Of a stretch of 42,634 bases of DNA, positions 1-6,416 are shown piece after piece. Numbering within the stretch: position 1 is the first letter of the stretch; every line of letters begins with the position of its first letter. The stretch is from positions 1 to 42,634 of the forward strand of contig CACYSA010000022.1 in NCBI GenBank assembly GCA_902777015.1, read 5' to 3'. Position numbers and translations under genes: made by a program. Source of the DNA: an uncultured Erysipelotrichaceae bacterium. GTDB taxonomy: Bacteria; Bacillota_I; Bacilli_A; RFN20; CAG-826. The notes below the pieces were generated by a model. It was given only the letters and a program-made list of their open reading frames with translations, was not told the DNA's origin and ran no database searches.

Positions 1-618
1 CATTTGGTCACCTGTGTAGGCGTGGATTGTGCTCATGATACCAGATTGGATTGGAGCAAAATCGTTTAAGGCTTTAGCCATTGGGGCTAAGCAGTTTGTG
101 GTACAAGAAGCAGCGGAAATAACGTTGTCTTCTTTTGTAAGTGTTTTTTCATTGACACCAAAGACGATGGTTGGTAAGTCTTTGCCAGCAGGAGCAGAGA
201 TAACGACTTTTCTCGCACCAGCTTGGATGTGTGCCATAGATTTTTCTTTGGAGCAATAGAAGCCTGTGCATTCTAAGACGACATCGACTTTTAATTCGCC
301 CCATGGTAAATCTTGAGCTTTTGGACGGGCATAGATAGTAATTTCTTTGCCATCAACTGTAATGGAACCTTCTTTGAGGATGGTTTTGCCATCTTCGGCT
401 AATTCTGGTTCTTTACTGGAAACGGTGTGTAAGTTTTCACCGATGTGACCAGCATAACCGCCTTGAGCGGTATCATATTTTAATAAGTTAGCCAACATCT
501 TTGGGGAAGTTAAATCGTTAATAGCGACGATTTCATAGCCTTCAGCACCAAACATTTGACGGAACGCTAAACGGCCAATACGACCGAATCCGTTAATTGC
601 AACTCTGACTTTTGACAT
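1..618 (-). CDS. gap: Glyceraldehyde-3-phosphate dehydrogenase, type I (N-terminal 206 codons; 3' end outside window)
   Basis: Glycolytic cytoplasmic enzyme oxidising glyceraldehyde-3-phosphate with NAD+ and phosphate. The visible part starts [20 protein letters not shown], the Rossmann NAD-binding start, and includes the catalytic motif [12 protein letters not shown] with the active-site Cys near residue 172. The Cys lies later than the usual 150-156 because about 16 extra residues sit in the region around residues 65-85 ([18 protein letters not shown]), between strands of the NAD domain. The start is supported by AAAGGAGG about 8 bases upstream. A promoter with a palindromic spacer lies just upstream (see 655-683), so the gene probably has its own regulated transcript. 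The left window edge cuts the gene, so the catalytic domain end and any downstream pgk/tpi genes cannot be seen. Confidence 0.97.
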   Translation of the reverse strand, partial: MSKVRVAINGFGRIGRLAFRQMFGAEGYEIVAINDLTSPKMLANLLKYDTAQGGYAGHIGENLHTVSSKEPELAEDGKTILKEGSITVDGKEITIYARPKAQDLPWGELKVDVVLECTGFYCSKEKSMAHIQAGARKVVISAPAGKDLPTIVFGVNEKTLTKEDNVISAASCTTNCLAPMAKALNDFAPIQSGIMSTIHAYTGDQM

Positions 619-654
619 GTAAATAATGCCTCCTTTATTTGTCACTGCGGTTAT

Positions 655-683
655 ATATTACTTATATTTAATATAAGTTGCAA
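655..683 (-). promoter_or_regulatory. gap promoter with palindromic operator in the spacer
   Basis: Reading the minus strand: -35 TTGCAA (678-683), 17-base spacer (661-677), -10 TAATAT (655-660). The spacer is itself a perfect inverted repeat, and with one flanking base on each side it forms a 19-base palindrome (660-678, ACTTATATT-T-AATATAAGT). A repressor bound there would occlude RNA polymerase. In B. subtilis gap is repressed by CggR, but no cggR gene is visible here; the small XRE protein encoded just upstream is one candidate regulator (inference). Confidence 0.75.
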
Positions 684-700
684 GTAAAATGATAATTAAA

Positions 701-724
701 AATAAGCCTTATATAAGACTTATT
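701..724 (-). terminator. AT-rich inverted repeat downstream of the XRE gene, possible weak terminator
   Basis: A near-perfect palindrome (core CTTATATAAG, outer arms AATAAG/CTTATT, one mismatched pair) lies between the XRE gene and the gap promoter; on the minus strand it is followed by TTTTTAATT. The stem is A/T-rich so it would be a weak terminator. It shares the CTTATA-TATAAG half-sites with the gap spacer palindrome, so it could instead be a second operator copy. Confidence 0.35.
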
Positions 725-752
725 AACATACATTTAGTTATTCGAGATTCTT

Positions 753-1013
753 TTATAATTCCCTAATGCCTTCAAAAAGAGTGGATAAATCAATTTCCAG
801 AGCTTTAGCAATTTTGCTAAGAACCACGACTGTGGGATTACGCATCCCTCTTTCTAAATCCAGAATATCAACTGTCGGATTACGAGTTCCTCTTTCTAAG
901 TCGCCTAAATAATTACGATTTATGTTAGCCTCTAAAGCCAGATCTTCAATCGTCATATTCTTTTGTTGTCTTAGATATCTTATACGAGCGCCTAATTGCT
1001 TATTGATTGTCAT
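753..1013 (-). CDS. Small XRE/Cro-family DNA-binding regulator with internal duplication
   Basis: An 86-residue single-domain helix-turn-helix protein. It begins with the typical XRE pattern (LGARIRYLRQQKNMTIEDLALEANI..NYLGDLERG) and ends with SKIAKALEIDLSTLF, as in SinR/HipB-like repressors. The segment DLERGTRNPTVDIL is followed directly by DLERGMRNPTVVVL: a 14-residue in-frame repeat covering the end of the recognition region, so the domain is longer than the usual 65-70 residues by one unit. The start overlaps the last 14 bases of whiA and has GAGAGG 7 bases upstream inside whiA, so the two genes are probably translated together. It may regulate gap, its downstream neighbour (inference). 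DNA-binding ability with the duplicated helix is uncertain. Confidence 0.85.
   Translation of the reverse strand: MTINKQLGARIRYLRQQKNMTIEDLALEANINRNYLGDLERGTRNPTVDILDLERGMRNPTVVVLSKIAKALEIDLSTLFEGIREL
829..902 (-). repeat. 42-base-period in-frame tandem duplication inside the XRE gene
   Basis: Forward-strand segments 829-860 and 871-902 match at 27 of 32 positions at an offset of 42 bases (shared core GGATTACG..TCCTCTTTCTAA). Both copies keep the reading frame. The divergence between the copies shows the duplication is not a very recent assembly artefact. Confidence 0.85.
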
Positions 1014-1962
1014 TGTTTAGCCTCTCATATAAAGCATGGATGGAGCGGAATAAATGATTAACATTACTTTTAGTAATTGGTTTCTTAAATTTCTCAGTAA
1101 GAAGGTCCGCTAATTCTTGTAATGATGCTGCTTCATTAGCAAGTCTTAATTTACATAATTCTCTTTCTTTTAAATTGCTCATATTATCAATACCTAAAAG
1201 TTGATCAATCATGTTAATTTCTTCCGCTTGTCTTGAACCTGTTTCAATTGTTCTTTTCATATTAGCGGTATCCATATTAGTGAGCCTATTAGCGTTATTC
1301 ATTAAGTCTCTATTCGCGCGTATATCTTCAAATTCTAAGCATGAAGAAACCGCCCCTACCATAATGAGGAAATTAGATATTTGATCGCTCTTTTTAAAGT
1401 AGATAACAAATTCATCTCTACGATGAGTGATTTTTGGTTCGATATTACTATTCTTATATTTAGCAAATAATTTTGCTAACCATTTAGCGTAGTTCTCACT
1501 ATTTAAAGCAATCTCTAAATGATAATTAGATGTCACTGGTGAGTTCACACTACCAGCGGCTAAAAAAGCACCCGCTAAATAGCCAGAGATTGTATCATCG
1601 TTCTTAACGATGTTTTTACTAATCTTACCTTCTAAAAATGAGATTTCTAAATCATCCATGATGGCTTCAGAAGCATCAGAGATTTCAATCATATAAGATT
1701 TACTTTTATCTAGATTTCTTTTTTCTTTAACAATTAACTCCGCATTAGCGTGATATATCTCATTAATTGTTTCATAAATAAAGCGCCCAATTTTAGCGTT
1801 TTCAGTATTGAGCTGTAATAATGTCTTTTTATGTCTAAAAACTAAAGAACCATTAATTCTAATATAAGCAGAAAGAAGGGCTCTTAAACGGTCATCAGAA
1901 GGATAAGAATTTGACGCTAGTTCTTCCTTAACTTGTGAAGTAAATGAGTTTTTATTACGCAT
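1000..1962 (-). CDS. whiA: DNA-binding protein WhiA (DUF199 family)
   Basis: A 320-residue WhiA, a conserved Gram-positive DNA-binding protein that influences division and chromosome segregation in Bacillota. Seen: the N-terminal LAGLIDADG-like double domain, including SGYLAGAFLAAGSVNSP and YHLEIAL around residues 125-150; the family signature FEDIRANRDLMNNANRLTN and NMKRTIETGSRQ near residues 210-240; and the C-terminal WhiA HTH (ASLQELADLL...ITKSNVNHLFR) at about 280-310. Length equals the family norm. The usual upstream partners rapZ and glmR/yvcK are absent; instead a divergent toxin-antitoxin pair begins 80 bases away. There is no Shine-Dalgarno before the ATG; an extended -10 box ends 9 bases upstream, so the mRNA may be leaderless or nearly so. 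Confidence 0.95.
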   Translation of the reverse strand: MRNKNSFTSQVKEELASNSYPSDDRLRALLSAYIRINGSLVFRHKKTLLQLNTENAKIGRFIYETINEIYHANAELIVKEKRNLDKSKSYMIEISDASEAIMDDLEISFLEGKISKNIVKNDDTISGYLAGAFLAAGSVNSPVTSNYHLEIALNSENYAKWLAKLFAKYKNSNIEPKITHRRDEFVIYFKKSDQISNFLIMVGAVSSCLEFEDIRANRDLMNNANRLTNMDTANMKRTIETGSRQAEEINMIDQLLGIDNMSNLKERELCKLRLANEAASLQELADLLTEKFKKPITKSNVNHLFRSIHALYERLNNDNQ

Positions 1963-1971
1963 ATCAGTGTT

Positions 1972-1980
1972 ATTTTATCA
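1972..1980 (-). promoter_or_regulatory. Extended -10 promoter of whiA, near-leaderless
   Basis: On the minus strand TGATAAAAT (extended TG plus TAAAAT) ends 9 bases before the whiA ATG, placing the likely transcript start only about 3 bases upstream of the start codon. No convincing -35 box is present. The same TGATAAAAT nonamer precedes uvrA (9271-9279). Confidence 0.5.
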
Positions 1981-2007
1981 TCTTTATTTATAAATAAGGA
2001 AGATTCT

Positions 2008-2036
2008 TTGACTTACTACTCCCCTAGGAGTATAGT
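2008..2036 (+). promoter_or_regulatory. Toxin-antitoxin promoter with inverted repeat in spacer, leaderless
   Basis: TTGACT (2008-2013), 17-base spacer, TATAGT (2031-2036), followed by only six bases before the ATG at 2043. The expected transcript start therefore coincides with, or lies within a base or two of, the start codon, and no Shine-Dalgarno fits. The inverted repeat TACTCC-CCTA-GGAGTA (2016-2031) fills most of the spacer and touches the -10 box, a good candidate autoregulatory operator for the HTH antitoxin. Confidence 0.75.
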
Positions 2037-2042
2037 GAAAGT

Positions 2043-2714
2043 ATGAAAATTTATCATGGTTCAATAAACATCATTAAAAGGCCAATATATGGATATGGCA
2101 ATCCTTATAACGATTATGGATTGGGGTTTTATTGCACAGATGATAAGGAGTTAGCTAAAGAATGGTCGGTTACTTACGATTTAGATGGTTACGCGAATGA
2201 ATATGAAATAGATTTAAGCAATCTAAAAGTTATCGATCTAAGTAAAAAGCCATACAGCATTCTTAATTGGTTGGCCATTTTACTTAAAAACCGCACTTTT
2301 AAGAGCAAATCACCACTAGCTGAAGAAGCAAAAGATTATATTTTGTCACATTATTTAATCGATTATAGCGATATAGATGTAATGATTGGTTATCGCGCTG
2401 ATGATAGTTATTTTTCATTTGCTAGGGATTTTATAAGCGGAACGATTTCCTATCGTCAGCTTGCGAACGCTTTAAAACTAGGCAATCTAGGTAAACAGAT
2501 TGTATTGCTTAGTAAAAAAGCTTTTGAGGCAGTGCGTTATATAGACAATGAACCAGTTGATACGATTGAATGGTTCCCAAAGAAAGAAAAGCGCGAACTA
2601 ACAGCTAAAAAAGATTATTTCGATGTCAATAGAAATCAGAGAAAGAAAAATGATATTTACATCATCAATATAATTGACGAGAAAATGGAGGCCAACGATG
2701 AGCGCTTACAATGA
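2043..2714 (+). CDS. DUF3990-type ADP-ribosyltransferase-like toxin
   Basis: A 223-residue protein with the DUF3990 pattern: MKIYHGS at the N-terminus, then NPYNDYGLGFYCTDDKELAKEWS around residues 22-45. DUF3990 belongs to the ADP-ribosyltransferase-like fold group, where the early Tyr-His-Gly-Ser and the Y..GFY.T segment form the NAD-binding site. Basic residues dominate the C-terminus (KKEKRELTAKK, NQRKKN). It overlaps by 17 bases the following HTH gene, which has its own ribosome site; this toxin-then-antitoxin order with coupling is usual for such pairs. The target of modification is not predictable from sequence. The pair is inserted between whiA and trxB, neighbours in the ancestral cluster, which suggests horizontal acquisition. 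Confidence 0.75.
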   Translation: MKIYHGSINIIKRPIYGYGNPYNDYGLGFYCTDDKELAKEWSVTYDLDGYANEYEIDLSNLKVIDLSKKPYSILNWLAILLKNRTFKSKSPLAEEAKDYILSHYLIDYSDIDVMIGYRADDSYFSFARDFISGTISYRQLANALKLGNLGKQIVLLSKKAFEAVRYIDNEPVDTIEWFPKKEKRELTAKKDYFDVNRNQRKKNDIYIINIIDEKMEANDERLQ

Positions 2715-3312
2715 TGTGTATTTAGAAGATGCTCAATTTTTATTAGCGGAACTTTTTGAAACATCCGTTTATGTTTTAGATGTGCCACTTGCTGATATTT
2801 GGAGAAGATTTATTCTTTCTCAATTTTCTTGTGACTTAGGTGGAGGAAACGGTCAAGTAATCGGAGGATTGTCTGGATCAGAAATCGCTTTTGCTTTAAC
2901 TGGTAAAAGAGTTGATAAATTACCTTTCATCTATGATAGAACACCTGAATTCTGGTTAGGTTATTCGCTAGCCTATTATCAATGGTTGAATAATGTTTCT
3001 TTTGGATATTTAGCAAGAAAACTGGATATTAATAAATTACTAACTTTATATAATCCATATCACGAAATGGATATTACGTCATTTTGTGAAAAGATTGATA
3101 GTCTAATTAAGGCTAATAATAATGTCAATCATTTAAAACAACTAAGAATGAGATTTGGATACACTCAAAACGAATTAGCCATACTTACAGGTATCCCACT
3201 TAGAACAATTCAACAATATGAACAGGGACAAAAAAGCCTTAACAAAGCGCAAACCGATTACATCTTGGCGCTAGCTAAGGCGTTATATTGTCATCCAGAA
3301 GATATTTTGTAA
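2698..3312 (+). CDS. HTH antitoxin/regulator paired with the DUF3990 protein
   Basis: A 204-residue protein. The N-terminal ~135 residues have no motif I can name; they are rich in aromatic residues and contain LADIWRRFILS and a Gly-rich GGGNGQVIGGLSG loop, plausibly the toxin-neutralising part. The C-terminal ~65 residues are an XRE helix-turn-helix (LKQLRMRFGYTQNELAILTGIPLRTIQQYEQGQK), likely binding the inverted repeat at 2016-2031. Start chosen at 2698 because TGGAGGC lies 6 bases upstream; an earlier in-frame ATG at 2674 lacks such a site. It ends immediately next to the convergent trxB stop with no terminator between them. Confidence 0.75.
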   Translation: MSAYNDVYLEDAQFLLAELFETSVYVLDVPLADIWRRFILSQFSCDLGGGNGQVIGGLSGSEIAFALTGKRVDKLPFIYDRTPEFWLGYSLAYYQWLNNVSFGYLARKLDINKLLTLYNPYHEMDITSFCEKIDSLIKANNNVNHLKQLRMRFGYTQNELAILTGIPLRTIQQYEQGQKSLNKAQTDYILALAKALYCHPEDIL

Positions 3313-4227
3313 CTACTTCTTTAAATATTCGATGATTGCTTTACAAGCGGCTTTCCCGTCCACTTCAGATAAATAGATTTGCCTAATATCTCTTGGAAGG
3401 ATATCACCACCAGCATAAAGACCTTCAACACTTGTTTGTTTTGTTTTTGGATCAACTGGGATTGTGCCCCATTCGTTAGTGACACCATCAATTTTGATGA
3501 ATTTGGAATTTGGAATTTGACCAACAAGTGGGAAGATACCTTGCAATTCAAGTGTCTTTTCTTCACCGGTTTCAACGTTTTTAATAACCGCACCTGTCAC
3601 TTTATCGTCACCTAAGATAGAGACAGGAACATATGGAGTTAAGATTGTGGTATTGTCTAAAGCATTTAATTCATCAACAAGATATTTGTTGCCTCTAAAT
3701 TCATTTCTTCTATGGATTAAATAAACGTGATGGGCTAAATCCGCCATATAGATGGCTTCTTTAAGTGCGGTATTACCACCACCGATGATCAGGACATCTT
3801 GGCCTTTAAAGAAGTGACCGTCACACACAGCGCAGTAAGAGACACCATGACCAAATAATTCTTTTTCATTTGGTAAGCCTAATTCTCTTTCTTTTGTGCC
3901 AGTCGCGATTAAAACTGTTTTAGCTTCATATTCTCCTTCTGGAGTTTGAATCTTAAACATCTTGCCTTCTTTTGTTAAAGATGTAACTTCTTCAGGAATC
4001 ATTTCAACTTCCGCTTTATTAAGCCAGTTAAAAAATTCCACCGCTAAATCTGGACCAGGAATTTTAGTAAAGCCTGGATAGTTATCAACACGTGGCGCAA
4101 TGTTGATCTTGCCACCTGGTGTGCTGTATTCAAAGATAGCGACATTTAAGCCTGCTTCTTTAAGGATGATTGCGGAACGGATACCACATGGGCCCGCACC
4201 GATAATTAATGTGTCAAATGTTCTCAT
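3313..4227 (-). CDS. trxB: Thioredoxin reductase (NADPH, FAD)
   Basis: A 304-residue low-Mr flavoenzyme transferring electrons from NADPH to thioredoxin in the cytoplasm. FAD motif GAGPCGIRSA is at residues ~10-19 and the redox-active CxxC is in YCAVCDGHFF near residue 134. The NADPH domain carries GGGNTALKEA and HRRNEFRG (the HRRxxxR phosphate-binding set, typical of NADPH use) at about 150-180. The C-terminal FAD motif YAGGDILPRDIRQIYLS is intact. It overlaps the HAD phosphatase gene by 4 bases (ATGA type) and is the last gene of the uvrA-lgt-HAD-trxB operon. It lies tail-to-tail against the toxin-antitoxin pair with zero spacing. Confidence 0.95.
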   Translation of the reverse strand: MRTFDTLIIGAGPCGIRSAIILKEAGLNVAIFEYSTPGGKINIAPRVDNYPGFTKIPGPDLAVEFFNWLNKAEVEMIPEEVTSLTKEGKMFKIQTPEGEYEAKTVLIATGTKERELGLPNEKELFGHGVSYCAVCDGHFFKGQDVLIIGGGNTALKEAIYMADLAHHVYLIHRRNEFRGNKYLVDELNALDNTTILTPYVPVSILGDDKVTGAVIKNVETGEEKTLELQGIFPLVGQIPNSKFIKIDGVTNEWGTIPVDPKTKQTSVEGLYAGGDILPRDIRQIYLSEVDGKAACKAIIEYLKK

Positions 4228-4865
4228 AATAGAATCTCCCCTAGTTCATTGTATGATTTAACGGCGTATTTAGCGTCATTGATGCATTTAATAATTCTTG
4301 GACCCCATGTTACTAGCATCGAATCAAGACCAGCATTTTTCGCGGTGACATAGTCAATATCATTATCACCGACATATAGGACATCTTTTTTATTTATAAT
4401 ACCGAGTTTCTCCATCGCTTTAAAGATACCTAATGGTTCTGGTTTAGGTGAAGCAACATTATCCGCGGAAATAACCACATCAAACATCTCTTCAATATGG
4501 CATATTTCTAAAGAATATTTTGTTAAAGGTGCACCTTTATTAGTGACCACCCCTAAAAGGTATCCAGCTTGTTTTAATTTAGTTAATATTTCAATTTCAT
4601 CTTTATATTCTTTCACATAAGGAAGATAAAGCGCTTTTGAGACTCTTTTAAAAGCGTCATACATTTCTTCAAATGGATAATCAGGAAATTCATTTTTTAA
4701 TGTGTCTTTGATTGGAGGACCAGAAAAGTAATATAGTTCTTCTCTAGTTCTCACCTTAGTGGGCTTATAAGTTTTATATAATTCAAAGAAAGACTGCACG
4801 ACCATTTCATCGGTGTCGCACAGTGTTCCATCTAAATCGAATAATATTGCTTTATATTTAGGCAT
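4224..4865 (-). CDS. HAD-superfamily phosphatase, PpaX/phosphoglycolate-phosphatase-like
   Basis: A 213-residue HAD hydrolase with all four motifs: DLDGTLCDTDE (motif I, nucleophile Asp near residue 9), GVVTNKG (II), SPKPEP (III Lys) and VGDNDIDYVTAKNAG (IV). Cap insertion lies after motif I (C1 type). In Bacillus the gene at this place, between lgt and trxB, is pyrophosphatase ppaX, so PPi or phosphoglycolate are candidate substrates (inference from synteny). Start chosen at 4865 (MPKYKAILFDLDG), which overlaps the lgt stop by 8 bases and has GGGGAAAG upstream; a longer start at 4895 has no ribosome site and adds ten residues before the motif. Confidence 0.85.
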   Translation of the reverse strand: MPKYKAILFDLDGTLCDTDEMVVQSFFELYKTYKPTKVRTREELYYFSGPPIKDTLKNEFPDYPFEEMYDAFKRVSKALYLPYVKEYKDEIEILTKLKQAGYLLGVVTNKGAPLTKYSLEICHIEEMFDVVISADNVASPKPEPLGIFKAMEKLGIINKKDVLYVGDNDIDYVTAKNAGLDSMLVTWGPRIIKCINDAKYAVKSYNELGEILL

Positions 4866-6414
4866 GCTTATCTTTCCCCGCGAAAGCTTCGGCAAATGTT
4901 GGTAAAGTGATAGCTAAACCAACAAAGAATAACGAAAAACCAATAACTAATAGCATTGCGCCGACGTTAAAGGCGTTATACGCTACAACTGCGACAAATG
5001 GGTTTTTGCTAATAAGGATACCACCGACGAGAATTATCGCAAACGAAGCGACTACAACACAAATAAGGCCAATAAAGCCATTTCTCATATCGTGCTTCTT
5101 AACGACATACTTACCTTGTTTCTTTCTAATTCTATATCTTATCAAGTGGTTAAAACCGATTAAGAGCGAACCAGCAGCGACGAAGATTAAACTCCAAATC
5201 CATGACCAATAGCCTTTTTCACCCATTTGGAAAGATGTGTCTCTAAGAGGTTCCATAAAGACTCTAGTTAAGCCATACCAAATGATATAGCCAAAACCAA
5301 CATCGCCTAATTCAGTATATTTTCTTAAAGCTTTGCCGAATACATGGGCTAAAACGAAATAGCCAAGTAGGTTCACCACCGCTTCAATAAAGAATAAAGG
5401 TACATACATTTGATCTGTTAAACGTAAATCTGGAGAAGTTGAACTATATTGCGCATTTCTCCAAATGATTTCCGGTAACCATTTCCAGTTATTGACGTCA
5501 CTAGCTAAACCATGTACTTCACAGTTAAAGAAGTTACCCCATCTACCAATAGCTTGGGCAATTAAGATAGTTGGTAAAACGATATCGAAAACAACCCAAA
5601 TGGATTTACCCTTATTTCTCCATAAATACCAAAGAACACCGATGACAATGCCGCCTACTGCACCACCAAGGATGGTAATACCACCTTCCCAAATAGCTAA
5701 AGGCGCCCAAATCTTGAAACCATTAATTTCAGTCATAGCACGACCATAATCAAATTCTTTGGCCCAGTTACCAATAACATAGGCAATACGTGCACCGATA
5801 ATACCCGCAGGGAACGCCACAAAGAATGTGGATTCTAAGATACCATGTTCACCATATTCCTTATACATGTAGTGGTCGCAGATAAAATAAACAAGAATTG
5901 CACCACTTAAGATACATATCGCATAGAAAGCAATATTTGGATGACCTGTTTCTGGTGTTACCAAACCTTGAGAAAAACTAATACCATTGACTAATGGATA
6001 AGTTAGGTATGGCGCTAAACCGTTAGTCCAAATAAAGAAGAAGAATGTAGCCACAACAAAACTCACTAATTGAATTCTAAACAGCCATTTATCTAACTTC
6101 TCTGGAACGTTCTTTTTATAGTAATGAAGGATGAAACAATTAATAGCAATTAATAATGGTCCAATAAATAAAATGGCACCAAATATTAATTGAATAATAT
6201 GTAAAGCATCTGGCTTAGCATTAAGCCACATATAAAAACCAAAAGAAGCCACTAAGAATGAAATAGTCGCGCCGATAGCGAATAATGCCGGCTTAACTAA
6301 TTCTTTTTTATAATTAATTTCAACGATTGGTGATTTCACTAAACTAATAGTGAAGAAAATAGATAAACCAGTGCATGCCGCAAAGAGAACTAAAAAGATA
6401 ATTGCTAATATCAT
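4858..6414 (-). CDS. lgt: Prolipoprotein diacylglyceryl transferase with N- and C-terminal membrane extensions
   Basis: A 518-residue membrane enzyme that adds diacylglycerol to the lipobox Cys of prolipoproteins. The catalytic core occupies roughly residues 145-410 and includes FPAGIIGARIAYV, WEGGITILGGAVGG, the family signature GRWGNFFNCEVHG near 295, and FGYIIWYGLTRVFMEPLR. Typical Lgt proteins are 260-290 residues. The extra parts are four predicted N-terminal membrane helices (about 1-25, 43-67, 73-98, 110-133) and two C-terminal ones after the core (about 440-515), separated by a basic loop (RYRIRKKQGKYVVKK). It starts two bases after the uvrA stop. The window encodes seven lipoproteins, its likely substrates. 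Confidence 0.93.
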   Translation of the reverse strand: MILAIIFLVLFAACTGLSIFFTISLVKSPIVEINYKKELVKPALFAIGATISFLVASFGFYMWLNAKPDALHIIQLIFGAILFIGPLLIAINCFILHYYKKNVPEKLDKWLFRIQLVSFVVATFFFFIWTNGLAPYLTYPLVNGISFSQGLVTPETGHPNIAFYAICILSGAILVYFICDHYMYKEYGEHGILESTFFVAFPAGIIGARIAYVIGNWAKEFDYGRAMTEINGFKIWAPLAIWEGGITILGGAVGGIVIGVLWYLWRNKGKSIWVVFDIVLPTILIAQAIGRWGNFFNCEVHGLASDVNNWKWLPEIIWRNAQYSSTSPDLRLTDQMYVPLFFIEAVVNLLGYFVLAHVFGKALRKYTELGDVGFGYIIWYGLTRVFMEPLRDTSFQMGEKGYWSWIWSLIFVAAGSLLIGFNHLIRYRIRKKQGKYVVKKHDMRNGFIGLICVVVASFAIILVGGILISKNPFVAVVAYNAFNVGAMLLVIGFSLFFVGLAITLPTFAEAFAGKDKHA

Positions 6415-6416
6415 AT

